DNA of 64,000 nucleotides from an uncultured Clostridia bacterium (GTDB lineage: Bacteria; Bacillota; Clostridia; Oscillospirales; Acutalibacteraceae), in NCBI GenBank assembly GCA_944384985.1, contig CALWVM010000007.1, positions 1-64,000 of the forward strand, read 5' to 3'. The notes under the pieces are model-generated. The model saw only the letters and a list, made by a program, of their open reading frames with translations. It had not been told where the DNA came from and did not search any database. Position numbers and translations under genes: made by a program. Every line of letters starts with the position of its first letter. Position 1 is the stretch's first letter. This document shows positions 24,141 through 32,149 of the stretch, piece by piece.

Positions 24141-24503
24141 TTAGCCCTCCTTGTGCTTTTTTAAGATTTCAAACAGTTTTTGAGAAGTTTCTTCATCCAA
24201 CGTATCAAATTGCCGGGCAAAGGATACGGCCAGTTGACGATTCCCCATTGAAGCGTTTTGGATATTCAGCTCAATGATGTTGCTGGATTCCATGATAGCC
24301 TCTTTCAACTCTGCCATTTGCGCGGGCGTCAAGCTATATATTTTTTCTAATTTCGAAATCCATGCGTCAGGCACTCTTTTCTTACCATTTTCTACCGCCG
24401 AAAGAAACGCTGAGGATACACCAAGATTTTGCGCCATATCCCGAAGTATTTCTCCTCTATTTATTCGCAGCTGCCTGAAAAAATTGCCAACACTTGTTAC
24501 CAT
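24141..24503 (-). CDS. XRE-family repressor paired with ImmA-like protease
   Basis: A 120-aa protein. The N-terminal Cro/CI HTH is FFRQLRINRGEILRDMAQNLGVSSAFLSAVENGKKRVPDAW, followed by a helical C terminus that probably dimerises or contacts the protease. GGAGGG precedes the ATG. Two matching palindromic sites bracket its promoter (24516-24577), the usual autorepression layout. It and the peptidase probably form the switch for the right arm of the island. Confidence 0.85.
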   Translation of the reverse strand: MVTSVGNFFRQLRINRGEILRDMAQNLGVSSAFLSAVENGKKRVPDAWISKLEKIYSLTPAQMAELKEAIMESSNIIELNIQNASMGNRQLAVSFARQFDTLDEETSQKLFEILKKHKEG

Positions 24504-24515
24504 ATCAAGCCCTCC

Positions 24516-24577
24516 TTAACCTATTCTGGTTAACAGTATAGCACATGAATTTCTTGCTGTCAACCTATTTTGGTTAA
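24516..24577 (-). promoter_or_regulatory. xre-immA promoter with two operators
   Basis: On the minus strand: TTGACA (24558-24563), 17 bp, TATACT (24535-24540). Operator 1 is TTAACC-N6-GGTTAA (24516-24533), between the -10 element and the start codon. Operator 2 (24560-24577) has the same core with one changed end base and overlaps the -35. Binding by the XRE protein would block transcription. Confidence 0.8.
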
Positions 24578-24589
24578 TTTTTTAATGTT

Positions 24590-24626
24590 TTTTGAAAAAT
24601 CAGCCAAGAATACTTCTTGGCTGATT
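24590..24626 (-). terminator. terminator of the double-HTH gene
   Basis: A 13-bp stem AATCAGCCAAGAA (24598-24610) / TTCTTGGCTGATT (24614-24626) with a 3-base loop. On the minus strand it is followed by TTTTTC. It separates the gene at 24684 from the xre promoter. Confidence 0.7.
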
Positions 24627-24683
24627 TGGTGAATTTATAATAAATGTTTAGTAAAAACGATACAAATTTATGGGCGTAATCTT

Positions 24684-25259
24684 TTACATCTCTTTCTGCC
24701 TTCTCCAAGCCGGGAAGCGTTTCAGCGTCCAGATATGCCAGTCGGATTTGCGGGTGATGGTGCGAAAGTAAATGGAGCAGAAGAACTCCCCCAAATAGAC
24801 CTTCGGAATATGGTTGACATTGTTTTTTCGGAAAGACTTGATGTGCCCCTGATTGCACCAGTTGTTGATAGCGGTTTTTCCGTAGCCGGTGATTTTGGAG
24901 ACCATCTGGGTGGTCGGTACATCGGGATAGCCGGAGAGCAGCTCGGTATAATACAGCCGCAAATGCTCCCGCACGATTGGGGGAACTTGTTCCTCCATCC
25001 GGACAGTATAATCCCCTTTGTACCAGCCCGCCGGGGCGGAGTAGCTTTCGGGGAACACCTTGCGGTTTTCCAGATAGGCAATCACATCCTCCTTTTTGAT
25101 TTTGTAGCAGCGTGTTTTCCTGCCCGTGTACTCGCAGGGAATTTTCCCGCTTTGTAGCAGGTACAGGGCGGTGGATTTGCTGATATGGCAAATGCGATAC
25201 AGCTGATCCTTCGTGATCACATCGGGAACAGCGTCCCAGTTGACTGCGTTTTCTTTCAT
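24684..25259 (-). CDS. double helix-turn-helix protein of the island right arm
   Basis: A 191-aa protein with two HTH-like segments: an excisionase-type one near the N terminus (ITKDQLYRICHISKSTALYLLQSGKIPCEYTGRKTRCYKIKKEDVIAYLEN) and a second around residue 120 (VPTTQMVSKITGYGKTAINNWCNQGHIKSF). The start at 25259 has GAGGTG upstream; longer readings to 25361 lack one. It lies nearest the right end of the island. It is likely a regulator or recombination accessory factor; the exact role is unknown. Confidence 0.65.
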   Translation of the reverse strand: MKENAVNWDAVPDVITKDQLYRICHISKSTALYLLQSGKIPCEYTGRKTRCYKIKKEDVIAYLENRKVFPESYSAPAGWYKGDYTVRMEEQVPPIVREHLRLYYTELLSGYPDVPTTQMVSKITGYGKTAINNWCNQGHIKSFRKNNVNHIPKVYLGEFFCSIYFRTITRKSDWHIWTLKRFPAWRRQKEM

Positions 25260-25513
25260 GACAATACACCTCATATCTTGATAAGCTTTGCCGGTATTCG
25301 AACTGTCCGTGTATTGCCTTTTGATTTTTGTTCTTTCCGTTCTTTCCGCAGTTCTTTCCAAAAGCGGAAAAATCGTGGATTGGAACCGATGGGCGATTCC
25401 TCAGTGTTTTCGGGCGATTTTTTCAAAAAGCCCAGATTTCATGCGGGTTTGCAAGCGTACAAGGCTGACTGAAACTGACAGGAGAAACCATGTAATTAAC
25501 AGACGGCGGGAAA

Positions 25514-25570
25514 ACTCGAAATGCGTTAGCCCTAACGGGCTCGTGGGTTCGAATCCCACCGTCTCCGCCA
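25514..25570 (+). pseudogene. 3' fragment of a tRNA-Ser gene (attR)
   Basis: Homology to tRNA-Ser(CGA) runs from the anticodon loop (ACTCGAAAT) through the variable arm, T arm and CCA end. No 5' half precedes it. Its acceptor 3' strand CGTCTCC would need CGG-type partners changed to GGAGACG, unlike the GGAGCGG of the tRNA at 8. So it is not simply the displaced tail of that tRNA. Confidence 0.75.
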
Positions 25571-25580
25571 TGTTGAGAGT

Positions 25581-25617
25581 CTCGACGCGCAATCCGCGTC
25601 GAGGCTTCTTCTTTTTC
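25581..25617 (+). terminator. terminator behind the tRNA-Ser fragment
   Basis: A 9-bp GC-rich stem CTCGACGCG (25581-25589) / CGCGTCGAG (25595-25603) followed by a T-rich tract. It looks like the native terminator of a former tRNA-Ser gene, which supports this point as the original chromosomal junction. Confidence 0.65.
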
Positions 25618-26113
25618 CTAAGCTGGCGGGAATCGACACAATACGGTTTTCAGCGGACATTTTGGGTGCGGGCTGCGTTAAAAAGCTTGAAATACGATCG
25701 TATTCCGGTGCTTTTGTGCCTTACCACACAAAAATCCTCCCGCTGGAAAACTGCCGCACACCGAAAACGATGGCGACGGGGATGGAAATTTCGTTTTGAG
25801 CACGCAGGCAGGCTGCCGCAGCCTTGGGTAAAAAAGGGAAAGGCCGCCGTGCCGGTGCGTTTTCGCATATCGGCTTCGACGCTCGGCAGCTTATTTTTCG
25901 CGCGCGGCTGGTTTTGTCGCGTCTAAAAGGAAAAGCGCCAGCCGGAGGTTGGCGTTTTTCTTTTGCGTTCAGCGGGGAAGGTTCGGAACAATTACGACTG
26001 TTATCGTATTCTTTTAGATTCAGCACAAATTTCTGATCGGGCCGGAGAATACGATCTTTTGTTACGTTGCAAATAAACTTATTCAAAAATAATCTCTTCA
26101 GCGCAATTTTTAT
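25618..26113. other. non-coding interval
   Basis: About 500 bp between the island end and the next recombinase gene. No credible gene is seen: frames here lack start signals and family resemblance. One hairpin with a T tract (AAGCGCCAGCC/GGTTGGCG, 25931-25963) could be a terminator left from a lost gene. Confidence 0.4.
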
Positions 26114-27040
26114 TTAACTGAGACCAGACAAAGAACGCATAACCAGATCCACATCTTTGTTTTCAAGCTCCTGAATGATATGGATATATGTTTTTTGCGT
26201 TGTTGTCATGCTGGAATGGCCTAATCTTCTTGCAACGCTTGCAATAGAAACGCCTGCAAACAGCAGAATCGATGCATGTGTATGCCGCAAGCCGTGGATG
26301 GATATAACCGGTATGTTCGCTTTTTTGCAATGCCGCGCAAGGATATCGTTTACCGTTGAATTGTACACCTTACCATGTGCAAAAATGGGCTCGTCTTCCG
26401 GAAGTCCTTTTACCAGTTCTGAAAACTGAACCACAGTTTGCCAATCGATCTGAATTTTACGAACGGAAGATTTGTTTTTCGTTGGCAGAAAGCCACCGCT
26501 TTCTTTATAATTCCAAGTCTTGCTTACGGAAAGCATCTGACGTGAAAAATCAAAATCCGCCGGAGTTAAAGCCAAGGCTTCGGAAAACCGCATCCCGGTT
26601 TTTGCAACGAGCAAAATAAACCAATCCCAATTTATATCCGCTTTTAGATCTAAATCGGTAAGCAGGGTGTGCAGTTCAAACTGATTCAGATATTTTATTT
26701 TCTTTGCCCGCGGTGGCTTGCCTTTGATAATGACTTTTCTTGTTGGATCTCTGTCCACAAGCCCTTCATCCACCGCGTCCATTACCGCGCCTTTCAGCTG
26801 GTGATGAAAATCCATTGTGGTTTGCTTTTCATGCTGCAAGGCGTAATCATTGATGATCTGCTGGTACGTATTGCGGTTGAGATCACAAAGCTGCAAATCC
26901 GGTGCCAGTTTTACAAGCCACGCATGTGCCATAAAATATTTATCCAAAGTCACTTTTCGGATAGCACCTTTTTTATAGATATCTATCCATTGCCGATAAT
27001 AATCACAGAAACAGTCTGTACTTTTAATATTGCTGAGCAT
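26114..27040 (-). CDS. tyrosine recombinase next to the type I RM locus
   Basis: A 308-aa phage-integrase-family recombinase. The core-binding domain covers about residues 8-110. Catalytic residues appear in AKTGMRFSEALAL, HGLRHTHASILL, ARRLGHSSMTTT and the nucleophile in QKTYIHI. The SD is GGAAGGA. Recombinases of this type beside hsd loci rearrange hsdS modules in streptococci and other Firmicutes. Its own terminator and separate transcript are suggested by the hairpin at 27078. It could instead be the integrase of a second small island. Confidence 0.85.
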   Translation of the reverse strand: MLSNIKSTDCFCDYYRQWIDIYKKGAIRKVTLDKYFMAHAWLVKLAPDLQLCDLNRNTYQQIINDYALQHEKQTTMDFHHQLKGAVMDAVDEGLVDRDPTRKVIIKGKPPRAKKIKYLNQFELHTLLTDLDLKADINWDWFILLVAKTGMRFSEALALTPADFDFSRQMLSVSKTWNYKESGGFLPTKNKSSVRKIQIDWQTVVQFSELVKGLPEDEPIFAHGKVYNSTVNDILARHCKKANIPVISIHGLRHTHASILLFAGVSIASVARRLGHSSMTTTQKTYIHIIQELENKDVDLVMRSLSGLS

Positions 27041-27077
27041 AGTCCTTCCTTTCCGCGCTGAAGAGATTTATAAGAAT

Positions 27078-27106
27078 CAAAAAGGAGTCGGTAATTGACC
27101 GACTCC
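27078..27106 (-). terminator. terminator of the hsd operon
   Basis: A perfect 9-bp stem GGAGTCGGT / ACCGACTCC with a short loop (27084-27106). On the minus strand it is followed by TTTTTGATT, nine bases after the hsdR stop. Confidence 0.75.
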
Positions 27107-27114
27107 ATATTCAT

Positions 27115-30100
27115 TCAAGTATCCTCTTTTCCCGAATTTTCTATATCAAAGCCGCCGGAAAGAATAAATCTTCTTAAAAGTGAATCCACCTTTTGCGGCA
27201 CTTTGGGAATGATGACAGACGCGTGTTCCATTCTTTCAAAGTAATCCTTTGCCTTGCCCTTATCCACGGTGTTTTTCAGCGCGTCAAATCTGCCGAATTC
27301 ATTGATATTGTCTTCCGTTACCACAGAATCCATAATACTTCTAAGTTTGGCTTCGTCCAGCCCCAAAGCCTCCGCCAATTTATGGATCTGGTCATCCTTA
27401 GAATTTTCGATGTATTCGTTAATATATTCGGTCAAAGTTTTACCGGCAACAATCTTTGCACTCCCACTCTGAACATCGTGGAGAAACACGTTTGCAAATT
27501 TCTGCCGTTCCTGCGTAAGCGAAGCAAAGGTTTTGTGAAGTTCTTTTAAAGTGCTTTCTATCTCCTCTTCGGAGGCATCTCCCTTTTGCAGCAAACCGAC
27601 ATACTTTTTGAATCTGGAATTCATATACTCGTCATCGATACGCCCGGTATCGATCTCCACAAGATACGGCTCGATTTCATACGGCGGTTCTTCTTCGGGC
27701 GAGGAATCGTCGTGCGGAATGAATAATTCTTTATACCGCAGCGCCAAAATCAGATAGGTATTTTCATCGATTTGCACTTTCACGATGGTGATGTTGTTTG
27801 CGTCATCGGGAATGTGATATAGAAGCTGCTCCCAAACAAAGCCCTGCACCTTTGCCGCCTCAAGCGCTTCGTTGAACTGCTTGAATAAACTGGCGAACTT
27901 ACCGCGCGCCTCTTTTTCCTGCGGAAGCTTTTCGAAATTCTCTACGCCGGCATACCGAAACAGCGCTTGGATCTGCTCGAAATAGAAATTCATTTTTTCC
28001 AGGTTTTTGTCAAGCTTTTGAACAAACAGCCCTGTGGGCTTATCCCCGGAGAAGGTTTTGACTGCGGTTTTAATATGATTTTCCATGGTGTGCGGCATAC
28101 GGTAATAGCGTATAATGCCAAACCGCTTGTCCGGGCCGAAAAGCCTGTTTGTTCTGGAAAACGCCTGAATCAGATTTTCATATTTCAGGATTTTGTCAAG
28201 ATACAGCGTATTGATCCATTTGGAATCAAAGCCCGTAAGCATCTGATCCACAACAATCAGCAGGTTGATTTGTTCTTCCGGCTTGTTGTCGATATATAGA
28301 TAGGGCTTTTTGTGTGCCAGTCTTGCGGCAATATCTTTTTTAAATTTTTCGGCTGTGGGAAGCGAAAAATCCGTTCTGTACATCGCGTTATAATCTTCGA
28401 TGATCTCCACCAAGCCGTCTTCTTTGGAAATCGCTTCGCCGGTATTATCTATATGGGGGTCAAAAAGTGCGGTCACTTTTATTTTAGATTGTTTTTCTTT
28501 AAACAGCCTGTAATACTGAATCGCTTCTGCGATGCTGCTTGTGGCAAATATGGCGTGGAATTTGCCGATGAGGCTGTATTGCGCCCAGTTTTTGAGGATG
28601 TCATCTACGACTGCATTTCTGTGCTTGTCGCAGTTATACTGCGATTTTGGCAGATAATCTTCGATCCCCCGGACATATTGGTTGTTTTCATCGGTATACC
28701 CGCCCATAGGCACATCCTGCATATAATAATTAAAAACTTTTTCCTTTCTCTCGTCAGACAAAGCCTCTTCTATGGTTTGTGCATGTGCCTTTTCTAGTGC
28801 GACCGCTTTTCGCACATCGCTGTCTTGGTAAGTTAAGATTTTATAAGGGTCAAAGCCCAATACATTCTTGTCCCGAATACCGTCTGCAATGCTGTATCTG
28901 TGCAGTTCATCGCCGAAAACGTCAGTAAGACAACTGTCATTTTTGCTGTTTTCCTCAAAGATCGGTGTGCCGGTAAAGCCAAAAAACATGGCTCGGGGAA
29001 AGGTTTTCTTGACCGTTTGCAGCATTTCGCCGAAGGTGGAACGGTGGCATTCATCGACGATGAATACCAGACGTTTTTTAGTGATTTGCTCTATATCCTC
29101 GCTTTTCAGCCCGCCTTCATCATGGATGTTGCTCATCTTCTGAATGGAGGTGACAATCAAAGTATCCGCCGGATCGGAACTTTTCAGTTTCGTTATGAGG
29201 ACAGACGTGTTTTCCGTTTCCTGAACAGACTGATTTTCATCCGCGAAGCCGCGATATTCCTTAAGCGACTGCGTACCGAGCTCAATTCTGTCTATCAGGA
29301 AAATCACTTTATCCGCATCTTTTGAAGATGCGATCAGCTGCGCGGATTTAAAACTGGTCATTGTTTTTCCGGAACCCGTCGTGTGCCAAATGTACCCGCC
29401 GCGCTGCCCGTCTTTTTCCCATTTGTTGGTGGCAACTTTGTCGGAGATCCGGCTTGCGGCATAATACTGGTAACTGCGCATCACCTTTAAAACGCCGTCT
29501 GAATCGTCGGCGACGGTATAAAAGCCGATCAGCATATGCGCCATGGGGATGGAAAGCAGGTGGCTGGCAATCTTTTTCCAATCATGGATCGGGCTATTAT
29601 AAAAATCTGCCCAGTGGAAATAGAAATCGGTGTTAAACTTGCCGTCCGGGCCGGGATTTGCAAAATACAAAGTGTCCTCCGGCGTCATGGCGACAAAAAT
29701 CTGCACAAGAGAAAAAAGCCCAGTAAACACCCCTTCATGCGCATACTTTGCAATCTGGTCGCAAGCTTTGGAAACGTGGACGCCGCTTCTTTTAAGCTCG
29801 ATATGTATAACCGGCATGCCGTTTATCAAAAGCATTACATCGCCGCGTCTGTCGTTTAACAGCTTGGATTTGGCGGAAAACTTGGGCTGTTTTACGATCT
29901 GGTATCGGCTTGTGCCGGCGGCGATCTCCCTTCTGTCGTAAATTTTAAGGCTTACCTCTTTGCCGAAATGCTTTGTATCCTCCGGGTTGTCGCGCTTGAT
30001 CGTTACCGTTTTTCCGTTGATAAACCCATTGAGCTTCAGCGGTGTTTTCAGCGCTTCTATCTGTTCGAGGATCTGCTGCATTTCGCCGTCGGTCAAGGGG

Positions 30101-30267
30101 TAATCATTCAGGCGGTCAATGCTTCTGTTGTTTTCAAACAGAATATTCGCCCAATTTTGGATCAGATCTTTTTCAGTGGGATATTGTATGACTTCTTTTT
30201 CCCAACCGTTTTCACTTAGGATTTTAATAAGGGCATCTTCAAAATCAGATTCCACTTTAAATGCCAT
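27115..30267 (-). CDS. hsdR: type I restriction enzyme subunit R
   Basis: A 1050-aa motor and nuclease subunit that translocates DNA and cuts it at a distance when the target is unmethylated. The N-terminal HsdR nuclease region includes GMPVIHIELKRSGVHV with the catalytic E-x-K. The helicase core has HTTGSGKTMTSFK (about residue 297), VFIVDECHRSTFG and FFGFTGTPIF. The second RecA lobe includes LTGFDSKWINTLYLDK and AFSRTNRL. The C terminus is a helical HsdM-binding tail. The start overlaps the short hsdS by 11 bp, with AGGAGG as SD. Confidence 0.93.
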   Translation of the reverse strand: MAFKVESDFEDALIKILSENGWEKEVIQYPTEKDLIQNWANILFENNRSIDRLNDYPLTDGEMQQILEQIEALKTPLKLNGFINGKTVTIKRDNPEDTKHFGKEVSLKIYDRREIAAGTSRYQIVKQPKFSAKSKLLNDRRGDVMLLINGMPVIHIELKRSGVHVSKACDQIAKYAHEGVFTGLFSLVQIFVAMTPEDTLYFANPGPDGKFNTDFYFHWADFYNSPIHDWKKIASHLLSIPMAHMLIGFYTVADDSDGVLKVMRSYQYYAASRISDKVATNKWEKDGQRGGYIWHTTGSGKTMTSFKSAQLIASSKDADKVIFLIDRIELGTQSLKEYRGFADENQSVQETENTSVLITKLKSSDPADTLIVTSIQKMSNIHDEGGLKSEDIEQITKKRLVFIVDECHRSTFGEMLQTVKKTFPRAMFFGFTGTPIFEENSKNDSCLTDVFGDELHRYSIADGIRDKNVLGFDPYKILTYQDSDVRKAVALEKAHAQTIEEALSDERKEKVFNYYMQDVPMGGYTDENNQYVRGIEDYLPKSQYNCDKHRNAVVDDILKNWAQYSLIGKFHAIFATSSIAEAIQYYRLFKEKQSKIKVTALFDPHIDNTGEAISKEDGLVEIIEDYNAMYRTDFSLPTAEKFKKDIAARLAHKKPYLYIDNKPEEQINLLIVVDQMLTGFDSKWINTLYLDKILKYENLIQAFSRTNRLFGPDKRFGIIRYYRMPHTMENHIKTAVKTFSGDKPTGLFVQKLDKNLEKMNFYFEQIQALFRYAGVENFEKLPQEKEARGKFASLFKQFNEALEAAKVQGFVWEQLLYHIPDDANNITIVKVQIDENTYLILALRYKELFIPHDDSSPEEEPPYEIEPYLVEIDTGRIDDEYMNSRFKKYVGLLQKGDASEEEIESTLKELHKTFASLTQERQKFANVFLHDVQSGSAKIVAGKTLTEYINEYIENSKDDQIHKLAEALGLDEAKLRSIMDSVVTEDNINEFGRFDALKNTVDKGKAKDYFERMEHASVIIPKVPQKVDSLLRRFILSGGFDIENSGKEDT

Positions 30268-30808
30268 GCAATAAACCTCCTAAAATTTGTTTTATACATT
30301 TTTTACGCTGATGAAGGGTGATAAGGTTGTCGAGCTGGCTCAAATAAGCTCCAATGGTTTGTTCTTCATCTATTGTGGGTGGAATAAATAGTTCATATTT
30401 TTCTAATTGTGGAACTGTTAGTTGAGGAACTCCCGTTGACTCTACCATAACTTTAAGAGTGTTGATTGCATTCTCTATAAAATCAACATCGTGATTTGTT
30501 CGTATCGCTAAAAGGCGAACAACAGGCGTAAAATCAACTTTTCTCGCTTTTGCGTGTCCTACATCGCCACGACCAGTAATTGTTACAGCTGGTGATTTTA
30601 CTCTGTAATCGTGTTCATAGAAGCCAACTATACCATCATTTGTTAAGGCATTAGCTATAACAGGATATTTACCTTGTTCTACGATTTTTTCCTTATCAAT
30701 GTCCCCGCCGGCGAGCATTTCCATACATATATCTCCAAGCTTACGCTGTTCCCAAGAATTTGTAAAGCTGTTGCGCCGCCGTTTCAAAAGGCAGAAAAAT
30801 GGCTGCAT
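30257..30808 (-). CDS. half-length specificity subunit (single TRD)
   Basis: A 183-aa protein with one target-recognition domain between two conserved HsdS segments: SWEQRKLGDI at the start and LDNLITLHQRKK at the end. A full HsdS has two TRDs. No SD precedes the ATG, and the usual lead (VRFAGFTDAW) is missing, so it is probably a recombination product or spare TRD cassette; it might also work as a half-subunit dimer. It differs from both TRDs of the full hsdS next to it. Confidence 0.75.
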   Translation of the reverse strand: MQPFFCLLKRRRNSFTNSWEQRKLGDICMEMLAGGDIDKEKIVEQGKYPVIANALTNDGIVGFYEHDYRVKSPAVTITGRGDVGHAKARKVDFTPVVRLLAIRTNHDVDFIENAINTLKVMVESTGVPQLTVPQLEKYELFIPPTIDEEQTIGAYLSQLDNLITLHQRKKCIKQILGGLLHGI

Positions 30809-31617
30809 AAAATGAAAAAAGTAGCTTTAAAATTTAATTTTAAATACGCATAATTATAATGATTCAAGTCGTTTGGTCGCAACAAATTTGACAAATCCAA
30901 CTCATTTGCAAAATTGAGTAAATCTTTTTTACTGAAACAGCATTAAACAAACATCTTTTCAAGACATGATTGCTTAATATTTTGCAATTTTTCAAGTTTA
31001 CGCTGATGAAGGGTGATAAGGTTGTCAAGATAAATGAAGAAGCTCCCTATTTTCTCCTGTTCAGATATAGATGGCACACTGATAGGTGTATTGAGTATAT
31101 TATCGTTATACAATCTTTTTATGGTGCTACCTTCAATTCCGGACCACTTTACGACTGCATAAAAACATTTCAAAAATGAGTTTGAAAGTCTTTCGTCGTG
31201 GTTAAGCCAAACTATATTTGAATCTTGAAAATACTCGTTTTTACCAGTAAACTCAACAACTCTGCCTATGCTGCCAGAAGCTGAAATCAAAATATCTCCT
31301 TTTCTTGGGTAAGGATACTTGGATTTATATTCTTCAAAAAGTTCTTGTGAAATAAACGCATCTGCTATTGCCCCAAATGTTCCAATCTTATAAAACGGAA
31401 CATCGCCACTTTCTGTAGTTTGCTCCTTGAAAATGCGCCGACACATTGCTACTGAACCCAATTCCCCCAGCTTACGCTGTTCCCAAGCGTCAGTAAAACC
31501 GGCGAATCTGACATCCGGAACATTGGCACCATTTTTCGGAAACATCTTTTCAAGGCATGATTTTTTGATATTTTGCAGCTTTTCCAACTTACGCTGATGA
31601 AGGGTGATAAGGTGGTC
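30303..31617. repeat. 29-bp direct repeats in the hsdS genes
   Basis: Three copies encode the conserved LITLHQRK helix: 30303-30331, 30998-31026 (identical to the first over 29 bp) and 31589-31617 (one mismatch). A second family, encoding WEQRKLG, lies near 30741, 31467 and 32084. All copies are in the same orientation, so recombination would delete or swap TRDs rather than invert them. Confidence 0.8.
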
Positions 31618-32148
31618 GAGGGTGCGGAAATAATCTGCTATCTTGTTCTGCTCCTTAATTTCTGGCAATAGAACAGACACAGATGTATACTCCTCAAAGG
31701 AGATATTAAGTAAACCATCCATCCTTGCCCCAGAAGATACAATCTTGCGAAGTTGGTTTTCAACATCAGCACCGTTCAACTCAATAGACATAAATTCCGA
31801 GTTTTGTCCGTCAGCCGAAAAACAGTGATAAACGAAAGGAATACGGGCTTTTTCAGCTGTTGTTAAGGAGAAGCAAGAGCCATATGGACGCAATTTTGAT
31901 GCGCCGTGATTGTAAGCAAGTTCCCCTTTTTCAAGAATAATATATTTTTTCAAACTCTCCCCGGCATTATTAAAGGCGTAGCGTTGAGATTGCTCAATAA
32001 AACCGTTGTTTGCGGTAATCATCATAATCGGTGCATCCGAAGCCGGATCCTTTCGGGTGATTTCTTGGACAATTTCCCCCAACTTACGCTGTTCCCAATC
32101 ATCCGTGAAGCCTTTGAATCGGATTTTTGGTGTCTTCGATTTTGCCAT
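30943..32148 (-). CDS. hsdS: type I restriction specificity subunit S
   Basis: A 401-aa protein with two TRDs, each introduced by a conserved segment (FTDDWEQRKLGEI near residue 14, FTDAWEQRKLGEL near 217) and followed by a spacer helix (LDHLITLHQRKLEKLQNIKKSCLEKMF; LDNLITLHQRKLEKLQNIKQSCLEKMF). It selects the bipartite DNA target for methylation and cleavage. It starts one base after the hsdM stop. The nearly identical coding repeats at both TRD borders are suited to recombination with the half-length gene downstream. Confidence 0.92.
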   Translation of the reverse strand: MAKSKTPKIRFKGFTDDWEQRKLGEIVQEITRKDPASDAPIMMITANNGFIEQSQRYAFNNAGESLKKYIILEKGELAYNHGASKLRPYGSCFSLTTAEKARIPFVYHCFSADGQNSEFMSIELNGADVENQLRKIVSSGARMDGLLNISFEEYTSVSVLLPEIKEQNKIADYFRTLDHLITLHQRKLEKLQNIKKSCLEKMFPKNGANVPDVRFAGFTDAWEQRKLGELGSVAMCRRIFKEQTTESGDVPFYKIGTFGAIADAFISQELFEEYKSKYPYPRKGDILISASGSIGRVVEFTGKNEYFQDSNIVWLNHDERLSNSFLKCFYAVVKWSGIEGSTIKRLYNDNILNTPISVPSISEQEKIGSFFIYLDNLITLHQRKLEKLQNIKQSCLEKMFV

Positions 32149-32149
32149 T

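Larger units (their letters stand above)
97..25570. mobile_element. tRNA-Ser-integrated genomic island carrying a phosphorothioation (dnd) cargo
   Basis: The island is bounded on the left by tRNA-Ser (8-96) and on the right by a 3' tRNA-Ser fragment (25514-25570). The two ends share a 26-bp identical core (61-86 and 25535-25560). The integrase gene is the first gene inside and reads toward the tRNA, the usual layout for tRNA-targeting elements. Content is ParB-like, MobC-like, RepA-like, excisionase-like, AT-rich defence cargo, TnpV, DUF4417 and ImmA/XRE. No relaxase or conjugation genes are visible, so it is at most mobilisable in trans or a decayed element. The exact right boundary is inferred. 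Confidence 0.75.

Noticed and set aside
25721..26086. 121-codon frame in the gap after the island
   Set aside because: Composition and lack of start signal look like chance in GC-rich DNA.
30257..32148. Invertible hsdS cassette
   Set aside because: The half-length and full hsdS genes and all repeat copies are in the same orientation, so inversion between them is not possible.
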